Below are positions 24,596 through 30,987 of a stretch of DNA of 36,607 nucleotides, piece after piece (position 1 is the first letter of the stretch; each line of letters opens with the position of its first letter). The stretch covers positions 1-36,607 of the IMG/VR virus record IMGVR_UViG_3300012096_000013; one strand, 5' to 3'. The stretch comes from a virus. The notes below the pieces were generated by a model. The model saw only the letters and a program-made list of their open reading frames with translations. It did not search any database and was not told the DNA's origin. Made by a program: the position numbers and the translations under genes.

Positions 24596-24951
24596 ACCTC
24601 CTTATCTGAGGTGTAGAAGTTTGCCTGGGCTCCCACTTCGTTATCCTCAAAAACAGAGACCGACACACATCGGCGTGGGTACCGCTCGGCGACCAGGGCG
24701 ACCAGGGAGGCGGCCATGGTTTCGCAGGAAGCCGAACCCATCTCTCCTCCCGGAAAGCACTCTTGACAGTAGTCCAGCAGGTCGTGATACTCAATCTCGC
24801 GCTCCTTATGCAACACCTCCACCCGGACCTCGACATAAAACACATGTCGATGCCGGGCTGCCAGATATGCCCGTTTGCCGGTTGCCTCGGGCCAGCAGTG
24901 AAAGCCCTCTCGAGTGAAGGTGACAATGGCCTCAAGTTCAATTCTTGACAT
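24589..24951 (-). CDS. QueD-fold paralogue with altered active site
   Basis: A 120-residue protein from MSRIELEAIVTFTREGFHCW, behind GGAGGCCACGA. It follows the QueD pattern: H18 (FHCW) and H34/H36 (ARHRHVF) could form the zinc triad, EIEYHDLLDY replaces the VLDYNEMA strand, and SCETMAASLVALV replaces PTAERIAEYL. The QueD catalytic Cys that lies four residues before HGH is absent (Leu here), and the DHRHLND diad is missing. So it is probably not a second QueD. Placed between dpdA and queD in one operon, it is a candidate for a deazaguanine-tailoring enzyme, for example CDG decarboxylase (DpdL-like). That function is inference. Confidence 0.65.
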   Translation of the reverse strand: MSRIELEAIVTFTREGFHCWPEATGKRAYLAARHRHVFYVEVRVEVLHKEREIEYHDLLDYCQECFPGGEMGSASCETMAASLVALVAERYPRRCVSVSVFEDNEVGAQANFYTSDKEVW

Positions 24952-26008
24952 TCGTGGCCTCCAATCCTTTAAGGGGGGGCGGGTAGGTCGCAAAGCCCAT
25001 ACGCGCCAGTTCTGATACATAGCCCTGCCAGGTCAGCCCGTCGAGATGGTGGGTATAGCCGCACACGGCGACCGCGTGTTTGGAGCCTCCAAGATCGTCA
25101 GAGGTCGCCCCATCCTTGGTCAATACATAACGATACTCAGGCCCCATCAATCCATTGACCGCGCCCATGCACCGGGACGGGTAGCGAGGCCAGCGAACAG
25201 GGTGGAGCCAGGATGAGGTGTCGCAACTGTTGAGAGGCAAGGAGTATAACCAGGAATGGAGTTGAAGCCCCAGGACATGGATCCACAGATGGGGGTATTT
25301 TCGGTGGCGCTCCCAAGCGGTCGCAATGAGGCGCTTGCGGGTGGCATCTTTTGCGTTGACGATGTTGCCGAAGCAGATACGATCATACCGCTCTGCCAGG
25401 TAGTCGAAATAGTCCCACCCGTCGTTTAAGGGATGATACACCGGGATGGGATGGAGGCCGAGGGCTTCCAACCGGGCGCGCGTTTTGATCTTGTTCTCCC
25501 GGCCTCCCTGGTCAATCTCGATATAGCCCCATAGGCACTCATCGAGAGCGTGGACGATGGAAACGTAGCGGGTGAACAGGTTTTCGAAGCCTTCCATCTC
25601 GGAGGGAGCAAACGAAAGCGCCTGGTCCATCGAGAGGTCGTGGGTAAGGGCGTACTGGGTGGCAAAGTTGTAGACCCCCGAATCCAGAAATATCTTTTTC
25701 TCAGGGTCATCGACAAACCAGCTTCTGACCATGGCAAGGTCAGCATCGCCGTAGTCAAGCTCGTTGACCGCTATAAGCAGGTTTTTCGCGACGGGTATGA
25801 TCATCTTCATACGGTCCGGGCCGGAGGCCAGGAAGTACAGAGGAGGGCCGTCCGGGTCATAGGTCGCCCCGGCGGTCTTCTGAATCTGGATCGTCGGCTG
25901 AGTCTGAGTCGTCGGTATCTTCGTCTTCTTCTTCGGACTGGACAAGGTTGAAAGCCCCCGCTTTCCAAACGGATTGTTGGCCGTGGACCTCAGCATAGCG
26001 GTCAACAA
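24938..26008 (-). CDS. dpdA: DpdA-type DNA guanine transglycosylase
   Basis: Up to 356 residues; a TGT-like enzyme predicted to exchange guanine in phage DNA for a 7-deazaguanine. Visible family features: PPLYFLASGPDR (about 55-66), KKIFLDSGVYNF (Asp109 at the DSGG position of TGTs), WGYIEIDQGG (about 160-169), HPIPVYHPLND, YDRICFGNIV, WIHVLGLQ and CDTSSWLHPVRW (D263-T-S-S-W). The TGT zinc-binding CxCxxC site is not seen, as in other DNA-type enzymes. The first 45 residues are low-complexity and overlap the ParB-like gene by 150 bases, so the true start is uncertain. It stands next to folE/queD/queE, which supply substrate. Confidence 0.85.
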   Translation of the reverse strand: MLTAMLRSTANNPFGKRGLSTLSSPKKKTKIPTTQTQPTIQIQKTAGATYDPDGPPLYFLASGPDRMKMIIPVAKNLLIAVNELDYGDADLAMVRSWFVDDPEKKIFLDSGVYNFATQYALTHDLSMDQALSFAPSEMEGFENLFTRYVSIVHALDECLWGYIEIDQGGRENKIKTRARLEALGLHPIPVYHPLNDGWDYFDYLAERYDRICFGNIVNAKDATRKRLIATAWERHRKYPHLWIHVLGLQLHSWLYSLPLNSCDTSSWLHPVRWPRYPSRCMGAVNGLMGPEYRYVLTKDGATSDDLGGSKHAVAVCGYTHHLDGLTWQGYVSELARMGFATYPPPLKGLEATNVKN

Positions 26009-26765
26009 CGTGGCCGGCTATGTAGGGGTCGGGCTGGACGAGTACAAGGATATGGGTATCGGCGTTTTGGGAGAGAGCGCAGAGCGGCCCGGCAAAGGGC
26101 AAGAACAGGGAGTTCTCCCCTTTGAGGTACCGGGTCCACAACGACCAGTCACGGAAGACGTGAGCGCAAATCAAAAAGTGATTATCGAGCGCCCACACCT
26201 CGCCCCGAGCAACCGGGTGAATTGGCTCGGCCAGGGTGACATGGAGTAAGGCTAAGAGTTGCCCCTTGTTCGGTCCGGTCTCTACCACGTCCTCGGCTCC
26301 CGGGTCGGGCTCAGCCTCCTCCTCCTGTAAGCCGTTGATCATCTCTTGGAGCGCCTTGTCATCGTAGCCCATCGAGAGCAGGTCATACCCGGCGTCTCGT
26401 TGTTCTTGGAGGAGCCCGGAAAGTTGGTCGGTATCATCCTCGGTGTGGTCGGCAAGTGCGTTGTCAGCGATGAGGTACCCTTTTACCTGGCCGGGAGTCC
26501 AGTCGGCGGGGAGGATGTCGGCCCGAAGCTCGCGCCATTTCATGCGGCGGGCGGCCTCCACGACGCCATGACCGGCTACCAGTAAGAGGTGTTCGGGTCC
26601 ATCTTGACACACGATAGAGCGGGCTTGACCAAACCGGGTCAGCGAGGCGATGAGGCCTTTTATTTGAAATTCGTTATGAGTGCGGTAGTTCTCAGGATGA
26701 GCGACAAGCCGCGCAAGGGAGACGATCTCGTTGGCTTTAATATGAGTGGTCGCGATCTGCTGCAT
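25857..26765 (-). CDS. ParB-like domain protein with degenerate methyltransferase-like C-terminus
   Basis: A 302-residue protein from MQQIATTHIKANEIV, behind AGAGG. Residues about 1-140 are a ParB/Srx-type domain: LVAHPENYRTHNEFQIKGLI, LLLVAGHGVVEAARRM and LIADNALADHTEDD. Residues about 195-275 follow the layout of the DNA methylase fused to ParB in many phages (ARGEVWALDNHFLICAHVFR; VLVQPDPYIAGHVVDRY), but the catalytic DPPY and FxGxG motifs are gone and the region is short. It may bind DNA without methylating it. It opens the deazaguanine operon and overlaps dpdA; the tail is acidic (SEEEDEDTDDSDSADD). A targeting or accessory role for DpdA is inferred. Confidence 0.7.
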   Translation of the reverse strand: MQQIATTHIKANEIVSLARLVAHPENYRTHNEFQIKGLIASLTRFGQARSIVCQDGPEHLLLVAGHGVVEAARRMKWRELRADILPADWTPGQVKGYLIADNALADHTEDDTDQLSGLLQEQRDAGYDLLSMGYDDKALQEMINGLQEEEAEPDPGAEDVVETGPNKGQLLALLHVTLAEPIHPVARGEVWALDNHFLICAHVFRDWSLWTRYLKGENSLFLPFAGPLCALSQNADTHILVLVQPDPYIAGHVVDRYAEVHGQQSVWKAGAFNLVQSEEEDEDTDDSDSADDPDSEDRRGDL

Positions 26766-26837
26766 ACAAACCTCTTTGCAAGGGGGCCGCTGAAAACGCG
26801 CCCCATGGCCGTGTACAGCATATCCCTCCCACTTGCA

Positions 26838-26866
26838 ATAGTAGCACATGTAGAACAGGCAATCAA
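26838..26866 (-). promoter_or_regulatory. Extended -10 promoter of the modification/packaging operon
   Basis: On the minus strand TTGATT, 17 bases, then TACTAT preceded by TGC (extended -10). It lies just after the intrinsic terminator and about 65 bases before the ParB-like gene, with no gene between. It would drive parB-like, dpdA, que genes, folE and the packaging genes. Confidence 0.65.
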
Positions 26867-26895
26867 GGGAGCGGGCAAGCCATAAAAAAAGGCAC

Positions 26896-26928
26896 AAAAA
26901 AAGGCCGGGAACCTTTCGGCTCCCGGCC
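26896..26928 (-). terminator. Strong intrinsic terminator closing the early operon
   Basis: Minus strand: GGCCGGGA pairs with TCCCGGCC, with a G-T and two C-G pairs inside closing a GAAA tetraloop (11-bp stem), immediately followed by TTTTTTT and, after a few bases, another seven Ts. It follows the stop of the 68-residue gene at 26950 and precedes the next promoter. Confidence 0.92.
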
Positions 26929-26949
26929 CTCTTGCTACTTGGCATTAGA

Positions 26950-27156
26950 CTACTTTTTAATGTAAGCGTTCAATCCAAGAACGACGTTCGTCCCCGGGAT
27001 GACCTGGTTGCCACCCGTGGAGGCGACCTTCACGCTCTTGCCGCTCCCGGAGTCGCCCCCGCGATGCTTGAGGTCAATCGTGATAATCGCCTTCCCGTCC
27101 TTCACCTCGATGGAGATGTTCTCGCCGAGTTCCACTGTCTTTGTATCCGTTGCCAT
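26950..27156 (-). CDS. Small conserved protein, last gene of the early operon
   Basis: A 68-residue protein from MATDTKTVELGENISIEVKD, behind AAAGGAGGTGAACGAA, one of the best ribosome sites in the window. The strand ITIDLKHRGG, then SGKSVKVASTGGNQVIPG, then LGLNAYIKK suggest one small beta domain. I recognise the pattern from short proteins in phages and mobile elements but cannot name a function. The intrinsic terminator follows directly. Confidence 0.65.
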   Translation of the reverse strand: MATDTKTVELGENISIEVKDGKAIITIDLKHRGGDSGSGKSVKVASTGGNQVIPGTNVVLGLNAYIKK

Positions 27157-27181
27157 TTCGTTCACCTCCTTTCAATCTGTT

Positions 27182-27763
27182 TTATCTGAATCGACCTGGT
27201 TTCTTCATATCGGCAGGCATAATGTAGGCGATATGCCCGTACACGGCAGAGACTCGCACGACCCCGCCATACCCGTCTAACAGTTCAAACAAGAAACCCT
27301 GGAGCCCGTCCAGGTCAGGGTTGAGCATGTCGCAGAACTTTTTGTCGAGGAAGACCGTCCCGAAGTAACGAGCATCGCCCAGGATAAACCGGGTGTCGTC
27401 ATAACGGAACCTTCGATAGAACGTTCCGGGCTTATTGCGCGATCCCGGCCATTCGATCAGTTCATCGGTAAGGGTGAGTGGTTGCACCACCGGCAGGCCT
27501 TCAAACCTCGTCCACAGGGCGGCTGCGTCCGGGCCGCCAGCCTCGGGGGCGGCCTTGCCCTTGTAGGTCGCTCGCTGCCACTCCTGGGGGAAGACTTCGA
27601 ACGCGAAGAGGTCGGGGTGGTTGGGCCCCTTGACCATGCAATTCCCGTTGGCAATGAGAAAGTCAGCATCCAGGCGAGTGACCCGGGTCTCGTCCTGTTT
27701 CATAAAGTAGGATGCGACCCACTTATAGACGAGCTTACTTGCGACGTTGACGTTGGTCATCAT
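27182..27763 (-). CDS. Early-operon protein, unknown
   Basis: A 193-residue soluble protein, starting MMTNVNVASKLVYKWVASYF with YDDTRFILGDARYFGTVFLD near the middle and YGHIAYIMPADMKKPGRFR at the end. The ATG overlaps the previous stop (ATGA) and is preceded by AAAGGAGCCG. Aromatic and charged residues are mixed; no catalytic motif, finger or membrane segment is visible. Function unknown. Confidence 0.6.
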   Translation of the reverse strand: MMTNVNVASKLVYKWVASYFMKQDETRVTRLDADFLIANGNCMVKGPNHPDLFAFEVFPQEWQRATYKGKAAPEAGGPDAAALWTRFEGLPVVQPLTLTDELIEWPGSRNKPGTFYRRFRYDDTRFILGDARYFGTVFLDKKFCDMLNPDLDGLQGFLFELLDGYGGVVRVSAVYGHIAYIMPADMKKPGRFR

Positions 27764-28305
27764 CGGCTCCTTTGCAGGTGCAATCCGTCGAGTTGTATGT
27801 TGGCCTCCTGCCAGGTAAGGCCGGTCGCCATCAACATCTTCACTTCAATTGACCTGGCAGCCAGCGAAAAGAAATCGCGCTGGTCGCCGGGCTCAAGGAT
27901 GATCTTGGCTATTTCCTCGGTCGTGAAATCAGCCCCGCCGAGCATATCATCGAGAACGTACTGCGCCAGGTGGACCCGGGCGCGTGCCTCGGCCTCGTCT
28001 CGCTTGGGACCGATGGAGTGAAAGTTGCTTTTGATTTCACCCTTGACCGAATCAGGTCGTATGGTGTACATCCATGTTGCCTGGTCGCGCCATACCAGGG
28101 CGATATATCCCCCAAAGGGGATGACAACCGGGGTGAAATCACCCACGGTACTCGCCCGCAGCGCCCCGAACAGGGAGGCCGTGGCCTCGTCCTGTGTTGC
28201 CCCGCGCTCCTCAATCCCGCCAAAGGCAGCCGTCCAGTTGGGGCGGAACCGCTTCACGGGCGCGGTGTATCTGATAAAATCGGAAAGTTTCAAGCTCGTT
28301 TCCAT
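27760..28305 (-). CDS. Early-operon protein, unknown
   Basis: About 181 residues if begun at METSLKLSDFIRYTAPVKRF; an upstream in-frame Met at 28344 would overlap the previous gene further. The C-terminal third is helical (GADFTTEEIAKIILEPGD, MATGLTWQEANIQLDGLHL). The middle is beta-like (PVVIPFGGYIALVWRDQATW). Start choice is uncertain because the ribosome site is close to the ATG. It overlaps the following gene by ATGA. Not recognised. Confidence 0.55.
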   Translation of the reverse strand: METSLKLSDFIRYTAPVKRFRPNWTAAFGGIEERGATQDEATASLFGALRASTVGDFTPVVIPFGGYIALVWRDQATWMYTIRPDSVKGEIKSNFHSIGPKRDEAEARARVHLAQYVLDDMLGGADFTTEEIAKIILEPGDQRDFFSLAARSIEVKMLMATGLTWQEANIQLDGLHLQRSR

Positions 28306-28673
28306 CCTTTCGATGTTTCTTTGAACCAGCGGCCTTCGCGCCATGCAATGACGAGCTTACGCCCGCGCTGTATGGGAGGAGGAACGGCTTCGGTCTCGCT
28401 CCACTCGGGTTGTGTTTGCCCGCCCTCTCGTAAGCGATATCCCAGGAATTTCTCATCCAAGAAAACGCCGTTCCCTCGACTGGTCATCTTCATGCCGATG
28501 CGGGATTGAGCCTCTTCGGTACTACCGACCCGTTGGCCCAGATCATACATGGTCACTCCAATAGGCCAGTAGTGAATGTATCGCTCAGGCTTGGACCAGT
28601 TCGCAATGATACATTTTACGTATAACCAGCCACCTTTTTCGTACAGTGTTTCGCTCTCGCCCAGTGCGCTCAT
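28290..28673 (-). CDS. Early-operon protein, unknown
   Basis: A 127-residue protein from MSALGESETLYEKGGWLYVK, placed at the ATG behind GGAGGATACG rather than four codons upstream. It has alternating aromatic/basic residues, with SKPERYIHYWPIGVTMYDLG and IQRGRKLVIAWREGRWFKET. No known domain is visible. It ends by overlapping the next gene. A 10-bp hairpin lies between it and the preceding gene. Confidence 0.55.
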   Translation of the reverse strand: MSALGESETLYEKGGWLYVKCIIANWSKPERYIHYWPIGVTMYDLGQRVGSTEEAQSRIGMKMTSRGNGVFLDEKFLGYRLREGGQTQPEWSETEAVPPPIQRGRKLVIAWREGRWFKETSKGWKRA

Positions 28674-28686
28674 CGTATCCTCCATG

Positions 28687-28711
28687 GGGGTGGGAGGTCG
28701 GCTCCCACCCC
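28687..28711 (-). other. Intercistronic GC hairpin after the DUF932 gene
   Basis: GGGGTGGGAG and CTCCCACCCC form a perfect 10-bp stem around GTCGG, right after the DUF932 stop. No T-run follows, so it is more likely an intercistronic stabilising or attenuating structure than an intrinsic terminator. Confidence 0.6.
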
Positions 28712-28719
28712 GGTCTCGG

Positions 28720-29592
28720 TTAGCTTTTGAACTTTAACAACTCTTGGGCGAACTGCCATACCAGGCGATTCACCTTGACCGACTGGTCGATCCCGTTGAT
28801 CGCCCTGGTCGTGTGTCGTTTGCCCTTGCGATCCCGGCGGGAGACGTGGCCCTTAATGGCGCGCTCTTGCAGAACGCTAAAGGTTTTGAACAAGTCGTTA
28901 CCCCGGTCAGCAGAGCGTTGGGGTTGGAGGAAGTCGGCGGGCTGGTAGGGAACCAGCGCCCGAGCGGGAGCCGGTATCTCACCGACGATTTCACCGTCAA
29001 CTACGAGCGCCTCGTCCTCAATACCAAATCTGGCCCGGATGACGTACTCGGCAAACATCAATCGCTCGGCCTCGGTCAACTGGACCTCTTTCATCCGAGC
29101 GATGGTCTCCATCATCTGGCCGCTCTCCTCGACAATTTTCACCGTCGTTTTGACGACCTGCTCGGCGATGTTGCCCTTGTGGTAGACCTTGAGGCGGGTA
29201 TCAATGTCGCCAGCGATGCACCCGTTGGCGCATACCATGCGAAAGAAGCCAGCCATCAGATCATAGGCGCTCGTCCCATCGTGGGAATTAACGATCACCA
29301 CTTCGTGAACCTCGGGCTTGCTTACTCCCAGGTCATCCCGGGTCCGAAGGCGCATCATGTGCTTGGTGAAGGCCTCCCGGCCCTCGAAGCGCGTCCGTCC
29401 TTGCATCACTTGTGTTGGGACGAACCCGGCCACGTCAAGGGCAGTAAGGATGTCGCTCGTCGGGATAAGAGCATACCGGCTTGAACGTGACTCATGGGCG
29501 GCCTCGGCATAGACCGACGGAACCGCCTGGCGAATCGCCTCAGGGGTGAGGCCATACAAGTTTTGTGCAAAGTGCAATTTCTGTGTCGCCAT
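28720..29592 (-). CDS. DUF932-type phage/plasmid protein
   Basis: A 290-residue protein from MATQKLHFAQNLYGLTPEAI, behind AAAGGATACCACAC. Segments RYALIPTSDILTALDVAGFV, FTKHMMRLRTRDD, EVVIVNSHDGTSAYDLMAGF and FFRMVCANGCIAGDIDTRLK follow the DUF932 pattern (variable N-terminus, SHDGTSA-Y---F-R-VC-NG). These proteins are widespread in phages and plasmids, and their biochemical role is unknown to me. It is the largest early-operon gene, flanked by hairpins on both sides. Confidence 0.8.
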   Translation of the reverse strand: MATQKLHFAQNLYGLTPEAIRQAVPSVYAEAAHESRSSRYALIPTSDILTALDVAGFVPTQVMQGRTRFEGREAFTKHMMRLRTRDDLGVSKPEVHEVVIVNSHDGTSAYDLMAGFFRMVCANGCIAGDIDTRLKVYHKGNIAEQVVKTTVKIVEESGQMMETIARMKEVQLTEAERLMFAEYVIRARFGIEDEALVVDGEIVGEIPAPARALVPYQPADFLQPQRSADRGNDLFKTFSVLQERAIKGHVSRRDRKGKRHTTRAINGIDQSVKVNRLVWQFAQELLKFKS

Positions 29593-29651
29593 GTGTGGTA
29601 TCCTTTCTGTGTCCACTTTTTCCTCCAAGGTTTGAGGTGGACTGATAACAA

Positions 29652-29676
29652 GAGGCAGGGGGCCATCCCCCGCCTC
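29652..29676 (-). other. Intercistronic GC hairpin upstream of the DUF932 gene
   Basis: GAGGCAGGGGG and CCCCCGCCTC form a 10-bp stem with one bulged A around CCAT, in the gap after the stop at 29685. No T-run follows. It is one of several such hairpins in this operon. Confidence 0.6.
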
Positions 29677-29684
29677 TAACTTCC

Positions 29685-29921
29685 TTAGAACATCGCTATG
29701 CTGGTGTATACCCCATCAATCGGGAGTATCTTGGCCTTGGTTCGCCTGGTCGGGCAAACGACCAGGCCAGTATCCAGAATATCGGTCACGTCATACATAT
29801 TTGGATGCCTGGCATTTCTCACGGTCAGCTTGGGCGAACGCCCGAGCAGTTCCGTGAAATCGTGGACCTTCTCAAGGAGTTGGGTATGGGTGATCTCTTG
29901 AAAAGAGATCGTCCCGGTCAT
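29685..29921 (-). CDS. Small early-operon protein, unknown
   Basis: A 78-residue protein from MTGTISFQEITHTQLLEKVH, with the ATG behind GAGGAGCGAT. An earlier ATG at 29933 overlaps the previous stop and is an alternative. KLTVRNARHPNMYDVTDILD and LVVCPTRRTKAKILPIDG suggest a small mixed alpha/beta protein. No family is recognised. Confidence 0.5.
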   Translation of the reverse strand: MTGTISFQEITHTQLLEKVHDFTELLGRSPKLTVRNARHPNMYDVTDILDTGLVVCPTRRTKAKILPIDGVYTSIAMF

Positions 29922-29929
29922 ATCGCTCC

Positions 29930-30190
29930 TCATTGGTTCGTCCTTCCTGCCTCAGCCTCGGCAGCAAGCCGGTTCGTTTGAGCTTTGAAAACCAAGATCG
30001 CATCTTGTAGGTTATACACGGCCATGTGAGCCCGGTACCCATCGGCTTCTGTCCATTCAACCCGGTAGAGTTTAACGCGCATCCCAGTATAGCCAGGCTG
30101 CATACAGGCAATGACCATAACGCCGTTTTCATCGGCAAGCAGATACTCAGCATATCCGTCTGTGCCCTGGTAGAGAATCTTTCCAAACAT
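29930..30190 (-). CDS. Small early-operon protein, unknown
   Basis: An 86-residue protein starting MFGKILYQGTDGYAEYLLAD, with GYTGMRVKLYRVEWTEADGY in the middle and a helical C-terminus (LVFKAQTNRLAAEAEAGRTN). The ATG follows AAGGAAGGACAAACTC. It is preceded by a 7-bp hairpin. Not recognised. Confidence 0.55.
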   Translation of the reverse strand: MFGKILYQGTDGYAEYLLADENGVMVIACMQPGYTGMRVKLYRVEWTEADGYRAHMAVYNLQDAILVFKAQTNRLAAEAEAGRTNQ

Positions 30191-30214
30191 GAGTTTGTCC
30201 TTCCTTATAGGTAA

Positions 30215-30232
30215 GGGGCGGTTGCCCGCCCC
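30215..30232 (-). other. Intercistronic GC hairpin after the SWIM-finger gene
   Basis: GGGGCGG and CCGCCCC form a 7-bp stem with a TTGC loop between two small genes. There is no T-run. It matches the position of the other intercistronic hairpins. Confidence 0.55.
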
Positions 30233-30240
30233 AGGCCGTG

Positions 30241-30504
30241 TTAGGCGCTCAGTAGGAGCATTTCATAATAGTAGTAGTTGGCTCGCTTGGCCTCAATAAC
30301 CACCGGGCTCCGAACATCGAAGCGGGCTTTCAAGGCTGCAAACGCGATGGCCAGCGCAAACGCTGCGTTATAGTGTTTGCTGTGTTTGCACTCATGCTGG
30401 CGGAAGAAGCAATCAGGGCAGGAGCAATCGTGCGCCAGCCCGTCCTCGCCGATGGTCAAAAAGTAGTGAACGTTTCGTGTGTCGCTCTTTATAGTGCGTG
30501 TCAT
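30241..30504 (-). CDS. SWIM-type zinc finger protein
   Basis: An 87-residue protein beginning MTRTIKSDTRNVHYFLTIG. It carries CSCPDCFFRQHECKHSKHYN, which matches a SWIM zinc finger (CxC...CxH) and so probably binds DNA or protein. The rest is a helix and a Tyr-rich tail (ANYYYYEMLLLSA). The ATG follows AAAGGGCTCCACA. As an early-operon gene with a finger, a regulatory role is plausible but not shown. Confidence 0.75.
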   Translation of the reverse strand: MTRTIKSDTRNVHYFLTIGEDGLAHDCSCPDCFFRQHECKHSKHYNAAFALAIAFAALKARFDVRSPVVIEAKRANYYYYEMLLLSA

Positions 30505-30524
30505 TGTGGAGCCCTTTCAAAGTA

Positions 30525-30579
30525 GGGCGGGTACCGAGGTACATTCCGGAGGACCCGGTACCCTCGTACATTCCCGCCC
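30525..30579 (-). repeat. Inverted and direct repeats in the leader of the SWIM gene
   Basis: GGGCGGG and CCCGCCC flank two copies of an 18-base unit, GGTACCGAGGTACATTCC at 30530-30547 and GGTACCCTCGTACATTCC at 30557-30574. The first copy is itself near-palindromic (GTACC GA GGTAC). It lies upstream of a start codon in transcribed leader, so it could be an RNA structure or a protein-binding site. Confidence 0.6.
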
Positions 30580-30671
30580 GTATGGTGTGTGAAATAGAAG
30601 ACCGGGGGCTTAGACTCCTCATTTCCGGTTGCCCGGGGTAGTCACGGGGCCGTTAATCGGCTCCCGGTATA

Positions 30672-30760
30672 GTGGGGGGAGAGGACTCGAACCTCTGAAA
30701 AGCGCCGTTTTGACGGGCGGGTTACGCTCCTCTAAACGCTTCTTGGACCTTCCTCCCCCA
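30672..30760 (-). ncRNA. tRNA-like element (class II length, non-canonical middle)
   Basis: Minus strand: TGGGGGA pairs with CCCCCCA (six of seven pairs), and a clean T-arm AGAGG-TTCGAGT-CCTCT lies just inside it. The 89-nt length would suit a long-variable-arm tRNA. The middle does not fold as one: a possible D-stem TCC/GGA has six bases between it and the acceptor, and the best central hairpin (CGCC...GGCG) has a 9-base loop. CCA is not encoded. It lies in the leader of the early operon. It may be a degenerate tRNA, a tRNA mimic, or a real tRNA I cannot parse. Confidence 0.4.
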
Positions 30761-30774
30761 TGTGTGGGAGTGGA

Positions 30775-30921
30775 TCAAGCCGTACCTTTTCGTTGTCGCA
30801 TCGCTAGACTAGTCAGGCCCTCGCTCGTCCGCCGCTCCCTCATCTGTGTGTCTTTTTCAGTTGTTCCGCCGGGTTTTTGCCGCCCCTTCCCTTGGGCTGT
30901 TCCCGGTTCCACCTCTTCCAT
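30775..30921 (-). CDS. Small basic protein, first gene of the early operon
   Basis: A 48-residue ORF beginning MEEVEPGTAQGKGRQKPGG, very rich in Arg, Lys, Gly and Thr. The ATG is preceded by GAGGAGGAGGG and lies about 23 bases downstream of the predicted transcription start of the strong leftward promoter. This placement is the main reason to accept it. Composition suggests a disordered nucleic-acid-binding peptide. No homologue is recognised. Confidence 0.5.
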   Translation of the reverse strand: MEEVEPGTAQGKGRQKPGGTTEKDTQMRERRTSEGLTSLAMRQRKGTA

Positions 30922-30950
30922 CCCTCCTCCTCTCCCCACCTCCTATATAG

Positions 30951-30970
30951 AGTATACGACATCGTATACT
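30951..30970. promoter_or_regulatory. Near-perfect 20-bp palindromic operator
   Basis: AGTATACGACATCGTATACT: 9-bp arms are exact inverted repeats around a 2-bp centre. It covers the -10 element and much of the spacer of the leftward promoter. The right half ATCGTATACT recurs exactly at 31035-31044 in the rightward promoter. It is a strong candidate repressor site. Confidence 0.75.
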
Positions 30971-30979
30971 GTCTGTCAA
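30951..30979 (-). promoter_or_regulatory. Strong leftward early promoter
   Basis: Minus strand: consensus -35 TTGACA (30979-30974), 17-base spacer, -10 TATACT (30956-30951). The first gene starts about 23 bases after the predicted start point. It should drive the leftward early operon as far as the terminator at 26.9 kb. The operator overlaps it. Confidence 0.85.
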
Positions 30980-30987
30980 GCGATTTC

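Noticed and set aside
24938-26008. dpdA as a tRNA queuosine transglycosylase (tgt)
   Set aside because: The zinc CxCxxC site and the usual tRNA-TGT motifs are absent, whereas the IEID, PIPVYH and DTSSW patterns of DNA-type DpdA are present.
26766-26945. N-terminal extension of the ParB-like protein
   Set aside because: It would be translated through the intrinsic terminator and the promoter; a well-placed ATG with AGAGG lies downstream at 26765.
28687-28711. Intrinsic terminator at the intercistronic hairpin
   Set aside because: The stem is good but the following bases lead straight into a ribosome site and start codon with no T-run.
30413-30622. 69-codon minus-strand frame with GMYEGTGSSGMYLG
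   Set aside because: It overlaps the SWIM-finger gene by 92 bases in another frame and is produced by the inverted/direct repeats of the leader.
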